Of a DNA stretch of 64,000 bases, positions 15,966 to 25,167 are shown piece after piece. A program made the translations under genes and the position numbers. The notes beneath the pieces were generated by a model. It was not told the origin of the DNA. It did not search any database and saw nothing but the letters and a program-made list of their open reading frames with translations. Position 1 is the first letter of the stretch. Each line of letters starts with the position of its first letter. Source of the DNA: a bacterium (lineage in GTDB: Bacteria; Bacteroidota; Ignavibacteria; Ignavibacteriales; Ignavibacteriaceae); the NCBI GenBank assembly GCA_016716565.1, contig JADJWC010000002.1:1-64000 (forward strand), written 5' to 3'.

Positions 15966-17375
15966 TCAGAAAGAAGCTCCAAGATCAAATATCCATTCAG
16001 TTTGTCCGTTATCGTTTATCGCAAACTCAAGTCTGCATATGAAATAAGGAAGAAGCAAAAATGAAAGACCAGTTCCATATCCAGTATTAAAATCCTTAAT
16101 CTTCAAAGGATCACCGGAATTTCTTGTTATACCTGTATCACCAAACAATCCGGCAATAATCGCCACACGATATGATAAAAGAGAATTTGGAAGCAACGGA
16201 ATCCAATAAAGATTTATTCTTGTTTCTTCAATGATTGGATAGTTAATCTCAACTGAGCCTAAAAATCTATCGTTGCCTTCGCTCTCACCATTTTGAAAAT
16301 ATCCGCGAACCCGGTCAGAATATCCAAGATAAGAATAATCGTAATAAGGTACGTTCTCACCGGCAGTATGCCTTAAAGAAATACGCCACTTTGCTGTAAA
16401 CTTTTCAATAATTTTTCTGTACTCTCTGAAATCAAGATCAGCGACCCGATAATTAATTCCGTTTATTCCTAAACCTTTAAACTCTAAACCAATGAGAGTG
16501 TAAATTCCATTAGAGGCATACAAAGTCAGATCACGTGTGTCATATACATAGCTCGCACCAAGCACAACAGTTCTATCAATATTGCTTTCTGAAGCATTGA
16601 CTCCTTCAAGATAAAATGGAGTTTCAACATAATCAAATCCTGATCTCAAATAAGTCCAATGATAATTTCCAAACCGCTTGCCAAGCTGAACTCGTGAAGT
16701 AAAAATTTTTTGTTCGAATTGAGCACCATAGAGTTGTTCAGCCTGACTGCTTTTATTTGTGGCTGTACTATATCCTAAGCGTATTTGAAAATTCAGATTC
16801 TGATCGTAAGATATGTTCGGATTGAAATATGAAAATCCAAAAGAGGGATCATACCCGAGTGAAAAAAAACCACTCAATGTTTCATTCCTTCCTCTGAAAT
16901 TAAGAAGCGAAACGGATAGTCCATAAGATACTTTTTCCCAGTCCTTATCTTTTAATGTAACAAAAGGCAGCGGATAAATGTACCAGCTTTCTTCGATTAG
17001 AATTTCAAGTACGTTTATATCATTCAACCTAAATGGAATAAGTTTAACTTCGTTGAATATTCTTAAACTGTAAATTCGTTCGCGGTTATAAGTCGCTAAA
17101 TGATGATCAAGAGTATCGCCGACTCCGAAGGTCAATTCTCTTAGGATAATAAAATCTTCAGTAATATCATTGCCAGTAATGAATATTGAATCGACGACAA
17201 TGTCATATTCACCTTCATAGAAAAGAGTATCTGATTGGGCTTGTAAAAAGAATGGGAACAAAGTAAGGAAGATGATTCCCTTTATTGAGGATGATTTCAT
17301 CTTCCTGTAAAGAAAATATTTCAGAATATTTTTAATCGACGGTTTCAGCTTAAACTTTTTTAATTTTGAGTGCAC
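15966..17375 (-). CDS. Omp85/BamA-like outer membrane protein with one POTRA domain, 469 aa
   Basis: A signal peptide lies in KSSSIKGIIFLTLFPFFLQA, so the Met at residue 26 (17300) may be the true start. A single POTRA-like domain follows (YDIVVDSIFITGNDIT, then TYNRERIYSLRIFNEVKL). The remaining 350 residues are a beta-barrel with YLGYSDRVRGYFQNGESEG and AGLFGDTGI, and a terminal aromatic (GASF). Much shorter than BamA, so more likely a TamA-like or lone surface-antigen protein. It lies between gcvP and rsmE on the same strand. Confidence 0.75.
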   Translation of the reverse strand: MHSKLKKFKLKPSIKNILKYFLYRKMKSSSIKGIIFLTLFPFFLQAQSDTLFYEGEYDIVVDSIFITGNDITEDFIILRELTFGVGDTLDHHLATYNRERIYSLRIFNEVKLIPFRLNDINVLEILIEESWYIYPLPFVTLKDKDWEKVSYGLSVSLLNFRGRNETLSGFFSLGYDPSFGFSYFNPNISYDQNLNFQIRLGYSTATNKSSQAEQLYGAQFEQKIFTSRVQLGKRFGNYHWTYLRSGFDYVETPFYLEGVNASESNIDRTVVLGASYVYDTRDLTLYASNGIYTLIGLEFKGLGINGINYRVADLDFREYRKIIEKFTAKWRISLRHTAGENVPYYDYSYLGYSDRVRGYFQNGESEGNDRFLGSVEINYPIIEETRINLYWIPLLPNSLLSYRVAIIAGLFGDTGITRNSGDPLKIKDFNTGYGTGLSFLLLPYFICRLEFAINDNGQTEWIFDLGASF

Positions 17376-17416
17376 AAGTTAATCATCAAGCTGAAACAAT
17401 CAAGTAAAATAATATT

Positions 17417-20317
17417 CTACTGACTTACTGTTTCCTGAACGTATTCTTCAATTGGGAGACAGCTGCAAACAAGGTTTCTGTCGCCGTATGCATTATCTAC
17501 TCTTCTAACAGTCGGCCAGAATTTGCCGTCACGAGTGAAAGGAAGTGGATAAGCAGCTTTTTCTCTGCTGTAAGAATATTTCCATCCATCAGATATAACA
17601 GATCCCATTGTATGAGGAGAATTCTTCAGCACATTTTCTTCCTTACTGAATTTTCCTTGTTCAATCTCTCTTATCTCTTCTCTGATAGATATCAGTGCTT
17701 CACAGTATCTGTCAAGTTCGGCTTTTGATTCACTTTCTGTCGGTTCAACCATTAAAGTTCCGTGGACTGGAAATGAAACTGTTGGTGCGTGGAATCCATA
17801 ATCCATTAATCGTTTTGAAATATCTTCAACTTCAATATTGCAGGAATGTTTAAACTCGTGCATATCAAAAATTAATTCGTGACCTACCCTGCCGTTCAAT
17901 CCGGTGTAAAGAACTTTGTAAGTCTCTTTCAATCTTGCCATCATATAATTTGCATTGAGAATTGCAGCTTTGGAAGCTAAAGTTAATCCTTCTCCTCCCA
18001 TCATTTTGATGTAAGCATAGGATATAATAGAAATAAGCGCACTTCCCCAAGGTCCGGATGAAACTGCAGTGATTGATTTATTCCGATTGATATTAACAAC
18101 AGAATGTCCTGGTAAAAATTGGACTAAATGTTTTGCAACAGCGATTGGGCCAGCTCCCGGACCACCGCCGCCGTGAGGAATACAGAATGTTTTGTGCAGA
18201 TTAAGATGACAAACATCCGCACCGATAATTCCCGGATTTGTTAATCCGAGCTGAGCATTCAGGTTTGCACCATCCATATAAACCTGACCGCCATTGTCGT
18301 GAATTATTTTACAAATCTCTGTCACACTTTCCTCAAAAACTCCGTGAGTTGAAGGGTACGTAATCATCAATGCTGAAAGATTTTGCTTGTGCTCTTCAGC
18401 TCTTGCTTTCAAATCTGCAACATCGATATTTCCGTGAACATCACACTTAACGACAACTACTTTCATTCCTGCCATAACTGCGCTTGCAGGATTTGTTCCG
18501 TGAGCAGATGAAGGAATGAGAACAACATTTCTGTTTGATTGGCCTTTATCTTTCTGATATGCTCTGATTACCATTAAGCCTGTGTATTCACCTTGTGCAC
18601 CTGAATTCGGCTGAAGTGAAACAGCTTCGAATCCGGTGATCTCAGCAAGATCTTTTTCTAGTTCACTAAATATTTCAAGGTAACCTTCTGCCTGATCTTT
18701 AGGGACAAAAGGATGGATATGTGCAAACTCGTCCCATGTAAGTGCGATCATTTCTGTTGTTGCGTTCAATTTCATTGTGCAGGACCCGAGCGGGATCATT
18801 GAATGCGCAAGAGATAAATCTTTATTCTCTAATCTTTTCATATACCGAAGCATTTCAGTTTCAGTTCTGTACATACTGAAAACAGGATGTGTCAAATACG
18901 ATGATGCTCTTGGCAACAGAATATCAAAATTCTTATCAGCTTTGGATGAAAGTTCTCTGATCATTTTATCGTCGACTGATTTACCAGTAACTGCTGCAAA
19001 TATTTCAAGCAGCTTTCTGATATCTCTTTCCTCAACAGTCTCAGCAAAAGCAATTCCGATGTGAGTATCATCAATGTATCTGAAATTTACCCATCGCTTC
19101 AAAGCTTCTGTTCTAATTTTTTCAAGAGTTGCTTTGTCTGTTTCAACTAGAAGAGTATCGAAGTAATGCTTGTTCAATTGTTTAAATCCGAATTGAGCTA
19201 AAGCAAGATCGAGCATTTTCGCAAACTTATTTATTCTCAGAGCGATTGATTTCAATCCTTCTGCGCCATGATAAACGGCATAGAAACCAGCCATAACAGC
19301 AAGAAGAACTTGTGCAGTACAAATATTGCTTGTCGCTCTTTCACGTTTAATGTGCTGTTCTCGTGTCTGCAGAGCCATTCTTAAAGCTCTGTTGCCATCA
19401 GCATCGACGGAAACACCGATAATTCTTCCAGGAAGACTGCGTTTGTATTCTTCTTTTGTCGCAAAGTATGCTGCGTGCGGACCACCAAGTCCCATAGGAA
19501 TTCCAAATCTTTGCGAACTTCCGACAACACAATCAGCACCAAATTCTCCCGGTGGTTTTAACAAAGTTAAACTCAACAAATCAGCAGCTACAACTTTGAA
19601 TATTTTCTTATCACTTGCTTGTTTAAAGAGTGAAGTATAATCTCTTACTTCGCCATAACCGGCAGGATACTGGACTAAAATTCCAAAAATATCATCTGTC
19701 AATTGTGCATCCCTTGCCCGACCAATTCGTATCTCAATACCTAGTGGATTTGATCTGGTTTTAAGTACATCCAGCGTTTGAGGATAAACTTCTTCCGAGA
19801 CAAAAAATACATTCGCATTCTTTTTTTCCTTTGGACGGAGAGAATAAAACATACTCATTGCTTCTGCTGCGGCTGTTCCTTCATCAAGCAAGGAAGCGTT
19901 TGCAATTTCCATTGCAGTTAAATCTGAAATTACCGTCTGGAAATTCAATAATGCTTCGAGTCTGCCTTGCGCGATTTCTGCCTGGTATGGAGTGTACTGC
20001 GTGTACCATCCGGGATTTTCAAGAATATTTCTTTGAATTACTGTAGGAAGGATTGATGGATAATATCCCATTCCTATATATGATTTATAGACTTTATTCT
20101 TGAGTGAAATATTTTTCAAGTCCTCGAGGAAGATATGTTCATTTACAGGAGGAGTTAATGCTAAAGGTTCTTTAAGTCTGATATTTTTAGGTACCGTTTG
20201 ATCAATTAAGTCATCTACTGAATTGGCACCGCAGGCTTTTGCCATTTCGTTTCTTTCATCTTGATTTGGACCGATATGCCTGTTAACAAATTTATCGGGG
20301 TGATCGAATTCTTTCAT
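17417..20317 (-). CDS. gcvP: Glycine dehydrogenase (decarboxylating), single-chain P protein
   Basis: The P protein of the glycine cleavage system. It decarboxylates glycine and passes the aminomethyl group to lipoylated GcvH. The 966-residue length is that of fused subunits 1 and 2. The N-terminal segment FVNRHIGPNQDE and the PLP-binding lysine in HLNLHKTFCIPHGGGGPG are typical. No gcvT or gcvH is in the window. I looked for a glycine riboswitch in the 122 bases upstream and saw none. Confidence 0.96.
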   Translation of the reverse strand: MKEFDHPDKFVNRHIGPNQDERNEMAKACGANSVDDLIDQTVPKNIRLKEPLALTPPVNEHIFLEDLKNISLKNKVYKSYIGMGYYPSILPTVIQRNILENPGWYTQYTPYQAEIAQGRLEALLNFQTVISDLTAMEIANASLLDEGTAAAEAMSMFYSLRPKEKKNANVFFVSEEVYPQTLDVLKTRSNPLGIEIRIGRARDAQLTDDIFGILVQYPAGYGEVRDYTSLFKQASDKKIFKVVAADLLSLTLLKPPGEFGADCVVGSSQRFGIPMGLGGPHAAYFATKEEYKRSLPGRIIGVSVDADGNRALRMALQTREQHIKRERATSNICTAQVLLAVMAGFYAVYHGAEGLKSIALRINKFAKMLDLALAQFGFKQLNKHYFDTLLVETDKATLEKIRTEALKRWVNFRYIDDTHIGIAFAETVEERDIRKLLEIFAAVTGKSVDDKMIRELSSKADKNFDILLPRASSYLTHPVFSMYRTETEMLRYMKRLENKDLSLAHSMIPLGSCTMKLNATTEMIALTWDEFAHIHPFVPKDQAEGYLEIFSELEKDLAEITGFEAVSLQPNSGAQGEYTGLMVIRAYQKDKGQSNRNVVLIPSSAHGTNPASAVMAGMKVVVVKCDVHGNIDVADLKARAEEHKQNLSALMITYPSTHGVFEESVTEICKIIHDNGGQVYMDGANLNAQLGLTNPGIIGADVCHLNLHKTFCIPHGGGGPGAGPIAVAKHLVQFLPGHSVVNINRNKSITAVSSGPWGSALISIISYAYIKMMGGEGLTLASKAAILNANYMMARLKETYKVLYTGLNGRVGHELIFDMHEFKHSCNIEVEDISKRLMDYGFHAPTVSFPVHGTLMVEPTESESKAELDRYCEALISIREEIREIEQGKFSKEENVLKNSPHTMGSVISDGWKYSYSREKAAYPLPFTRDGKFWPTVRRVDNAYGDRNLVCSCLPIEEYVQETVSQ

Positions 20318-20439
20318 TGGTTGCTCTCTTTGAATAATATATGAGTGTTAAGAACAGAAAAATTTTGTATAACAAATTTAAGTAAATAAGGGAAATTATT
20401 TCAGGGAGAAATTGTTGGATTTAGAATAAGAAATTTGAT

Positions 20440-21207
20440 TCAAACCTTTTTTAATGCAACCTGTGCAGCATTCTGCTCAGCTTCTTTTTTGCTTTTACCT
20501 TTACCTTCGCCAAGAACTTTTTCACCGATTATAACTTCGGCGGTGAATGTTTTATCGTGATGAGGTCCATCTTCACTTATAATCTGGTAAATAGGTATTG
20601 CAAGCTTGTTTGCCTGTGCATATTCAAGAAGCTGGCTTTTATAATTTTCATCAACCAGATGCTCGCCGTTCTTTAATGCGGGCTCGAGAATTTTCTTTTG
20701 AATAAATTGCTTGCAAGTCTCAATTCCTTTGTCAAGATAGATTGCACCAATTAATGCTTCAAGCGCGTCTGAGAGCATTGACTTGGAATTATGGGTAATT
20801 GATTTCGGAAGGTTGCTTCCTAAAATTAGAAATTCTGCAAGGTTCATTTCTTCAGCAACAAGACTTAACGCATTTCTGTTAACAAGTTTTGCTCTTACTT
20901 TAGTAAGAAAGCCTTCTTCTTCTTTCGGGAATTTGTTGAAAAGATATTCACCAATTACCAGATTCAAAACAGAATCACCCAAAAACTCAAGCCGTTCATT
21001 TGAAAAAGAGAATTGTTCATTCTCTTCAAGGAAAGATCTATGAATTAATGCTTCAACGTAAATATTTTTATCACCAATAGTTGCGCCGATTATTTTTTCG
21101 AGCTGTGTGAATTTTTCCGGGGGAAATGAGGATTGAATTTCCTTAGATATGAAATCCTTTTTTTGCGGCTTAAAAAAATCTAGGAGCCGCGAGAAGCCAG
21201 AAGCCAA
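20440..21207 (-). CDS. rnc: Ribonuclease III
   Basis: Processes double-stranded RNA such as rRNA precursors. The signature ERLEFLGDSVL with its acidic residues sits near residue 70, the second acidic site is SDALEALIGAIYLDKG, and the C-terminal double-stranded RNA-binding domain begins near 183 (NYKSQLLEYAQ) and ends KKEAEQNAAQVALKKV. Only two bases separate it from fabF, so it is the last gene of the fatty-acid cluster, as in many bacteria. The first 20 codons (ASGFSRLL) derive from a GAAGCC-rich stretch and are poorly conserved. Confidence 0.95.
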   Translation of the reverse strand: MASGFSRLLDFFKPQKKDFISKEIQSSFPPEKFTQLEKIIGATIGDKNIYVEALIHRSFLEENEQFSFSNERLEFLGDSVLNLVIGEYLFNKFPKEEEGFLTKVRAKLVNRNALSLVAEEMNLAEFLILGSNLPKSITHNSKSMLSDALEALIGAIYLDKGIETCKQFIQKKILEPALKNGEHLVDENYKSQLLEYAQANKLAIPIYQIISEDGPHHDKTFTAEVIIGEKVLGEGKGKSKKEAEQNAAQVALKKV

Positions 21208-21209
21208 AT

Positions 21210-22460
21210 TTAGTTCTCAAACTTTTTGAACAACAGAGAAGCATTATGCCCTCCGAATCCAAATGTGTTGCTTATTGCGTACTTAATTTCTTTTTTAGTT
21301 GCTTTTAACGGACTATAATTTAAATCGCATTCAGGATCAGGATTAGTAAGATTTATTGTCGGCGGAACCAGACTATTTTCAATCGCCATTACTGTTGCGA
21401 TTGCTTCAATTCCTCCGGCAGCGCCAAGTAAATGTCCCGTCATCGACTTGGTTGAATCAACAATCAACTTATAAGCATGATCACCAAATAAATTCTTTAT
21501 CGCTTTGGTTTCATTCATATCGTTCAGTTCGGTCGAAGTTCCGTGAGCATTTATGAAATCAATATCTTCTTTTGAAATATCAGCATCCCTGATTGCTTCT
21601 CTCATCGATCTGAAAGCACCTTCACCTTCAGGAGCCGGTGCAGTTATATGGTGTGCATCTCCTGTCAATCCAACACCAACGATTTCACCGTGAATTTTTG
21701 CACCTCTTTTTACAGCGTGTTCATAGTCTTCCAATACAAGTGTACCTGCTCCTTCACCCATTACAAAACCGTTTCTATCTTTATCGAAAGGACGGGATGC
21801 TTCTTTGTAACGATCATTCCATTCCGACAATGCTTTCATAGAATTGAAGCCGCCAATTGAAATTTCGGTGATCGCAGCTTCTGAACCGCCGCACATCATT
21901 AAATCAACACTGCCCCGTTGAATCAGAAAGAAAGCATCTGCAATTGCATGTGATGCAGTAGCACAAGCTGAAGTCGTTGCATAGTTAGGACCTTTTAATC
22001 CAAACCGAATGGATATCTGTCCAGCAGCAATATCAGAAATCATCATCGGGACAAAAAATGGACTTATCTTGTGAGGATCAAGTCCATTAAAATAATTGAA
22101 ATGCTGTTCCTGAAGAGTTCTCATTCCACCAATACCGCTTCCGTAAATCACACCAAAACGGTCTTTATCAATTTGCTCAAGATCAAGTCCGGAATCCTTC
22201 ATTGCCATATCTGAAGTAGCAACTGCAAACTGGCAGAAACGGTCCATTCTTCTAGCTGATTTCTTATCAAAATAATCTTCAGGATTAAAGTTTTTTACCT
22301 CTGCAGCAAATTTTGTATCGAACTTCGTTGTATCGAAGTGTGTGATGAGATCAATTCCATTTCTTCCTTCAATTAATCCTTGCCAGTATTCCTGCAAACC
22401 AATTCCAATAGGTGAAACGACACCCATTCCGGTAATTAAAACCCGTCTTTTTTTATACAT
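21210..22460 (-). CDS. fabF: 3-oxoacyl-ACP synthase II
   Basis: Extends the acyl chain by condensing malonyl-ACP with acyl-ACP. The start MYKKRRVLITGMGVVSPIG is typical. The catalytic triad is visible: Cys in ATTSACATASHA, His in NAHGTSTELND, and His in STKSMTGHLLGAAGG. Length 416 is normal. The acpP gene lies 75 bases upstream, so carrier and condensing enzyme are made together. Confidence 0.96.
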   Translation of the reverse strand: MYKKRRVLITGMGVVSPIGIGLQEYWQGLIEGRNGIDLITHFDTTKFDTKFAAEVKNFNPEDYFDKKSARRMDRFCQFAVATSDMAMKDSGLDLEQIDKDRFGVIYGSGIGGMRTLQEQHFNYFNGLDPHKISPFFVPMMISDIAAGQISIRFGLKGPNYATTSACATASHAIADAFFLIQRGSVDLMMCGGSEAAITEISIGGFNSMKALSEWNDRYKEASRPFDKDRNGFVMGEGAGTLVLEDYEHAVKRGAKIHGEIVGVGLTGDAHHITAPAPEGEGAFRSMREAIRDADISKEDIDFINAHGTSTELNDMNETKAIKNLFGDHAYKLIVDSTKSMTGHLLGAAGGIEAIATVMAIENSLVPPTINLTNPDPECDLNYSPLKATKKEIKYAISNTFGFGGHNASLLFKKFEN

Positions 22461-22535
22461 ATAATTCTCCCGGGAAATGAATAGAGTTCATCTTAAATTG
22501 AAAGAAATGATAAATAAGTAAAATATTACTTTAGA

Positions 22536-22769
22536 TTAGCTAAGTTTTTCAGTTAAATATTTAACAGCATCGCCAACGGTTCCAATCTTCTCAGCGTCCT
22601 CATCCGGAATGGAAATAGAAAAAGCACTCTCAAAGCCCATAACGAGCTCAACGATATCCAATGAATCAGCACCTAAATCATTAATGAATGAAGCTGTTGG
22701 TGTGATCTGAGATTCCTCAACACCTAATTTGTCCATAATTATTTCGTGTACTTTAGCTTCGACGTCCAT
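22536..22769 (-). CDS. acpP: Acyl carrier protein
   Basis: A 77-residue acidic carrier with the phosphopantetheine site in DLGADSLDIVEL (Ser36) and the helix III motif IPDEDAEKIGTVGDAVKYL. It holds the growing acyl chain for FabD, FabH, FabG and FabF encoded nearby. The position between fabG and fabF is conserved across many bacteria. Confidence 0.97.
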   Translation of the reverse strand: MDVEAKVHEIIMDKLGVEESQITPTASFINDLGADSLDIVELVMGFESAFSISIPDEDAEKIGTVGDAVKYLTEKLS

Positions 22770-22884
22770 TTTAACTCTCCTAAATTAGTTTGTGATTAGA
22801 GTTTATTTTATCTAATAATTGTTAATTATTGTTCAAATTTAAGCAAAACAGCCTTTATTTAACAAACGACCACCTGAATTAAAG

Positions 22885-23643
22885 TTACATCGTCATTCCG
22901 CCATCAACGGCGATAACCTGTCCTGTGATATAATCTGCTTCAGGACTGCAAAGAAACCCAACAACTTTTGCGATATCTTCTGGCTTACCCATCCTTCCCA
23001 TAGGAATCATATCAGTCAATTTTTTTCTTTGCTCTTCTGCTAGCTTTGCTGTCATATCTGTTTCAATGTATCCGGGAGCTACAGCATTCACAGTAATATT
23101 TCTTGATGCAAGCTCTCGCGCCATCGACTTGGTAAAGCCAATTACTCCAGCTTTTGACGCAGCGTAATTTGCCTGGCCGGGATTACCTATTATTCCAACG
23201 ACAGAAGAAATATTTACTATTCTTCCATACTTCTGCTTAATCATATGTCTGATTACAGCTTTGGTATAATTGAAAACACTTTTCAGATTTGCATTAATTA
23301 CATCATCGAAATCTTTTTCAGTCATTCTCAGCAGAAGGTTGTCACGGGTTATTCCAGCATTGTTGATCAGGATATCAACACCACCCAGTTTATCAACTGC
23401 TTCCTGAACAGTTGCTTCAGCTTGCTCAAGCGAAGTTGCATCGGCTTTAAACGCTAAAATTTTTGTTGCAGGATTATGGATTTCAGCCTGCAGTTCTTCC
23501 GCACATTCATCGCAGCTATTGTAAATGAAAGCTACATCTGAAAAAAGAACTCCGCAACAGCTTTTTGATGCAAGCTCCTTTACGATTGCTCTTCCAATTC
23601 CTCGGGTACCTCCTGTAACGATAGCTCTCTTATTTGGCAACAT
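22885..23643 (-). CDS. fabG: 3-oxoacyl-ACP reductase with a cysteine-rich loop
   Basis: NADPH-dependent reductase of the fatty acid cycle. The Rossmann motif TGGTRGIGRAI, NNAG at about 93-96, a Ser in NISSVVG, and Y-x-x-x-K in YAASKAG are all present. Odd feature: the loop after helix 1 and the start of the next strand carry four cysteines (C29, C30, C44, C47 in KSCCGVLFSDVAFIYNSCDEC), where FabG proteins normally have none in this pattern. The 3' end of the DUF3109 gene overlaps the start by 14 bases. Confidence 0.94.
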   Translation of the reverse strand: MLPNKRAIVTGGTRGIGRAIVKELASKSCCGVLFSDVAFIYNSCDECAEELQAEIHNPATKILAFKADATSLEQAEATVQEAVDKLGGVDILINNAGITRDNLLLRMTEKDFDDVINANLKSVFNYTKAVIRHMIKQKYGRIVNISSVVGIIGNPGQANYAASKAGVIGFTKSMARELASRNITVNAVAPGYIETDMTAKLAEEQRKKLTDMIPMGRMGKPEDIAKVVGFLCSPEADYITGQVIAVDGGMTM

Positions 23644-24250
23644 TTTCTTTTTCTCCGATATTAATTTCGTTCAGATATTCTTCACGATAATTTTTTAGTT
23701 CTTCAAATCCTTCCTCACCGAGAAAATGCCTTAATTCTTGCTGACATGCTTCAAACATCGTCAAATTGTTATTTGAATTGACATTACAATATGGTAGTCT
23801 TTCAATATGCTCGGTATCGATTGTCAATGCACCTTCAAAAGTAGTAAGCGGAAACAGGACGCAGTAAACAGGCTTATACTTCCATTTGTATTCACCTTCC
23901 TGCATAGCAATTTTTTGAAGCGTACACAGACCGTTTTTATCAAGAAATGTACATTTACCATTTATTACTTCTGTTCCAACCGCAATACCTGATTCGAAAT
24001 CCTCATCCTTTTCAGGAGGTTCGAACCAAGTGTTTATATCTTTTGATTGAGTCTCATCCATATTCTCAATTATTTTATCTTTCATTGAAAGAATAGTTTC
24101 GTATTCTTTATAATCGGAATAAACACCGTAATAGCAGCATTCTCCGGGGCAATTACACGTGAATTTATATGTAAAAATCTGTGGATCAATGAACCAGCCA
24201 TTAATTTTTTTTGTGAAACCTGAATTGGAATTAGCTTGAATCTCGCTCAT
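23630..24250 (-). CDS. DUF3109 family protein, cysteine-cluster, 206 aa
   Basis: Cysteines in CNCPGECCYYGVY, KCTFLDKNGLCTLQ, KPVYCVLFPL and LPYCNVN are spaced as in the DUF3109 / YkgJ-like families, thought to bind zinc or iron. No signal peptide or membrane segment. Its stop overlaps the start of fabG by 14 bases and its start overlaps fabD's stop by one base, so it is translated within the fatty-acid operon. Its function in that setting is not known; a link to the cysteine-rich FabG next door is possible. Confidence 0.8.
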   Translation of the reverse strand: MSEIQANSNSGFTKKINGWFIDPQIFTYKFTCNCPGECCYYGVYSDYKEYETILSMKDKIIENMDETQSKDINTWFEPPEKDEDFESGIAVGTEVINGKCTFLDKNGLCTLQKIAMQEGEYKWKYKPVYCVLFPLTTFEGALTIDTEHIERLPYCNVNSNNNLTMFEACQQELRHFLGEEGFEELKNYREEYLNEINIGEKENVAK

Positions 24251-25167
24251 TAAATATACTTCTCCACATCTTCAAATTTATCTATGCCAAATCTTTTGAC
24301 ATCCGGATTTATTCTCTTTACCAAACCTTGAAGAACATTCCCCGGACCGATTTCATAAAATTCTTCAATTCCATCATCTATCATATTTCTGATTGTTTCT
24401 TCCCACCGAACAGGTGCGGTTATTTGTTCATACAATTTGTTTTTTATTTCAGTGACTCCTTTAACAGCTTTTGCTGTAACATTTGTATACACGGGGAATT
24501 TTGAATTGTAAAAATTAGTTATACTGAGAGCTGTGTTTAATTTCTCCTTAGCAGATAACATAAGCGGTGAATGAAATGCTGCACTAACGACAAGTTCTTT
24601 CACCATTTTTGCACCGGCAGATTTACAAAGTTCCATCGCTTTCTGCACACCGGCAACTGAGCCTGAAATCACAATCTGTCCTGGAGAATTAAAATTAGCA
24701 CATTGTACTACACCATTAGCAGACGCTTCAGTGCAAAGATTTTCTACTTTATCTGGTTCCATTCCGATTATTGCTGCCATCGTACCTTTATTTTCATCGC
24801 CGGCTTCCTGCATAGCAAGTCCTCTGGCACGAACAAGTTTAATAGCTTCGTGAAACTGAATTGTTCCTGAAGCTACATAAGCTGAGTATTCACCAAGAGA
24901 ATGACCAGCGGCTGCATTGGCATCGATTGTTCTAATTATGCTCGCTAAAATTACACTATGAAGAAAAATTGCTGGTTGTGTGTATTGAGTTTGTTTCAGT
25001 TCATCTTCTGGACCGTTGAACATAATGTATGATAGATTGATTCCGAGGATGTCGTCGGCAGTTCTGATCATTTCTTTAGCTTCAACAGATTTATCAAAGA
25101 GATCTTTTGCCATACCAACGTATTGAGATCCCTGTCCTGGAAATATGAAAGCTCTTTTGCTCATCAA
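24250..25167 (-). CDS. fabD: Malonyl-CoA:ACP transacylase
   Basis: Transfers malonate from CoA to ACP. FPGQGSQYVGM at the start, the nucleophile in AAAGHSLGEYSAYV and the His in VVSAAFHSPLML are diagnostic. Length 305 is typical. It overlaps fabH by four bases upstream and the DUF3109 gene by one base downstream, so all three are tightly coupled. Confidence 0.96.
   Translation of the reverse strand: MMSKRAFIFPGQGSQYVGMAKDLFDKSVEAKEMIRTADDILGINLSYIMFNGPEDELKQTQYTQPAIFLHSVILASIIRTIDANAAAGHSLGEYSAYVASGTIQFHEAIKLVRARGLAMQEAGDENKGTMAAIIGMEPDKVENLCTEASANGVVQCANFNSPGQIVISGSVAGVQKAMELCKSAGAKMVKELVVSAAFHSPLMLSAKEKLNTALSITNFYNSKFPVYTNVTAKAVKGVTEIKNKLYEQITAPVRWEETIRNMIDDGIEEFYEIGPGNVLQGLVKRINPDVKRFGIDKFEDVEKYI

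Noticed and set aside
20318..20439. A glycine riboswitch before gcvP
   Set aside because: The short AT-rich gap lacks the conserved GGAGAG-type core and any paired aptamer.
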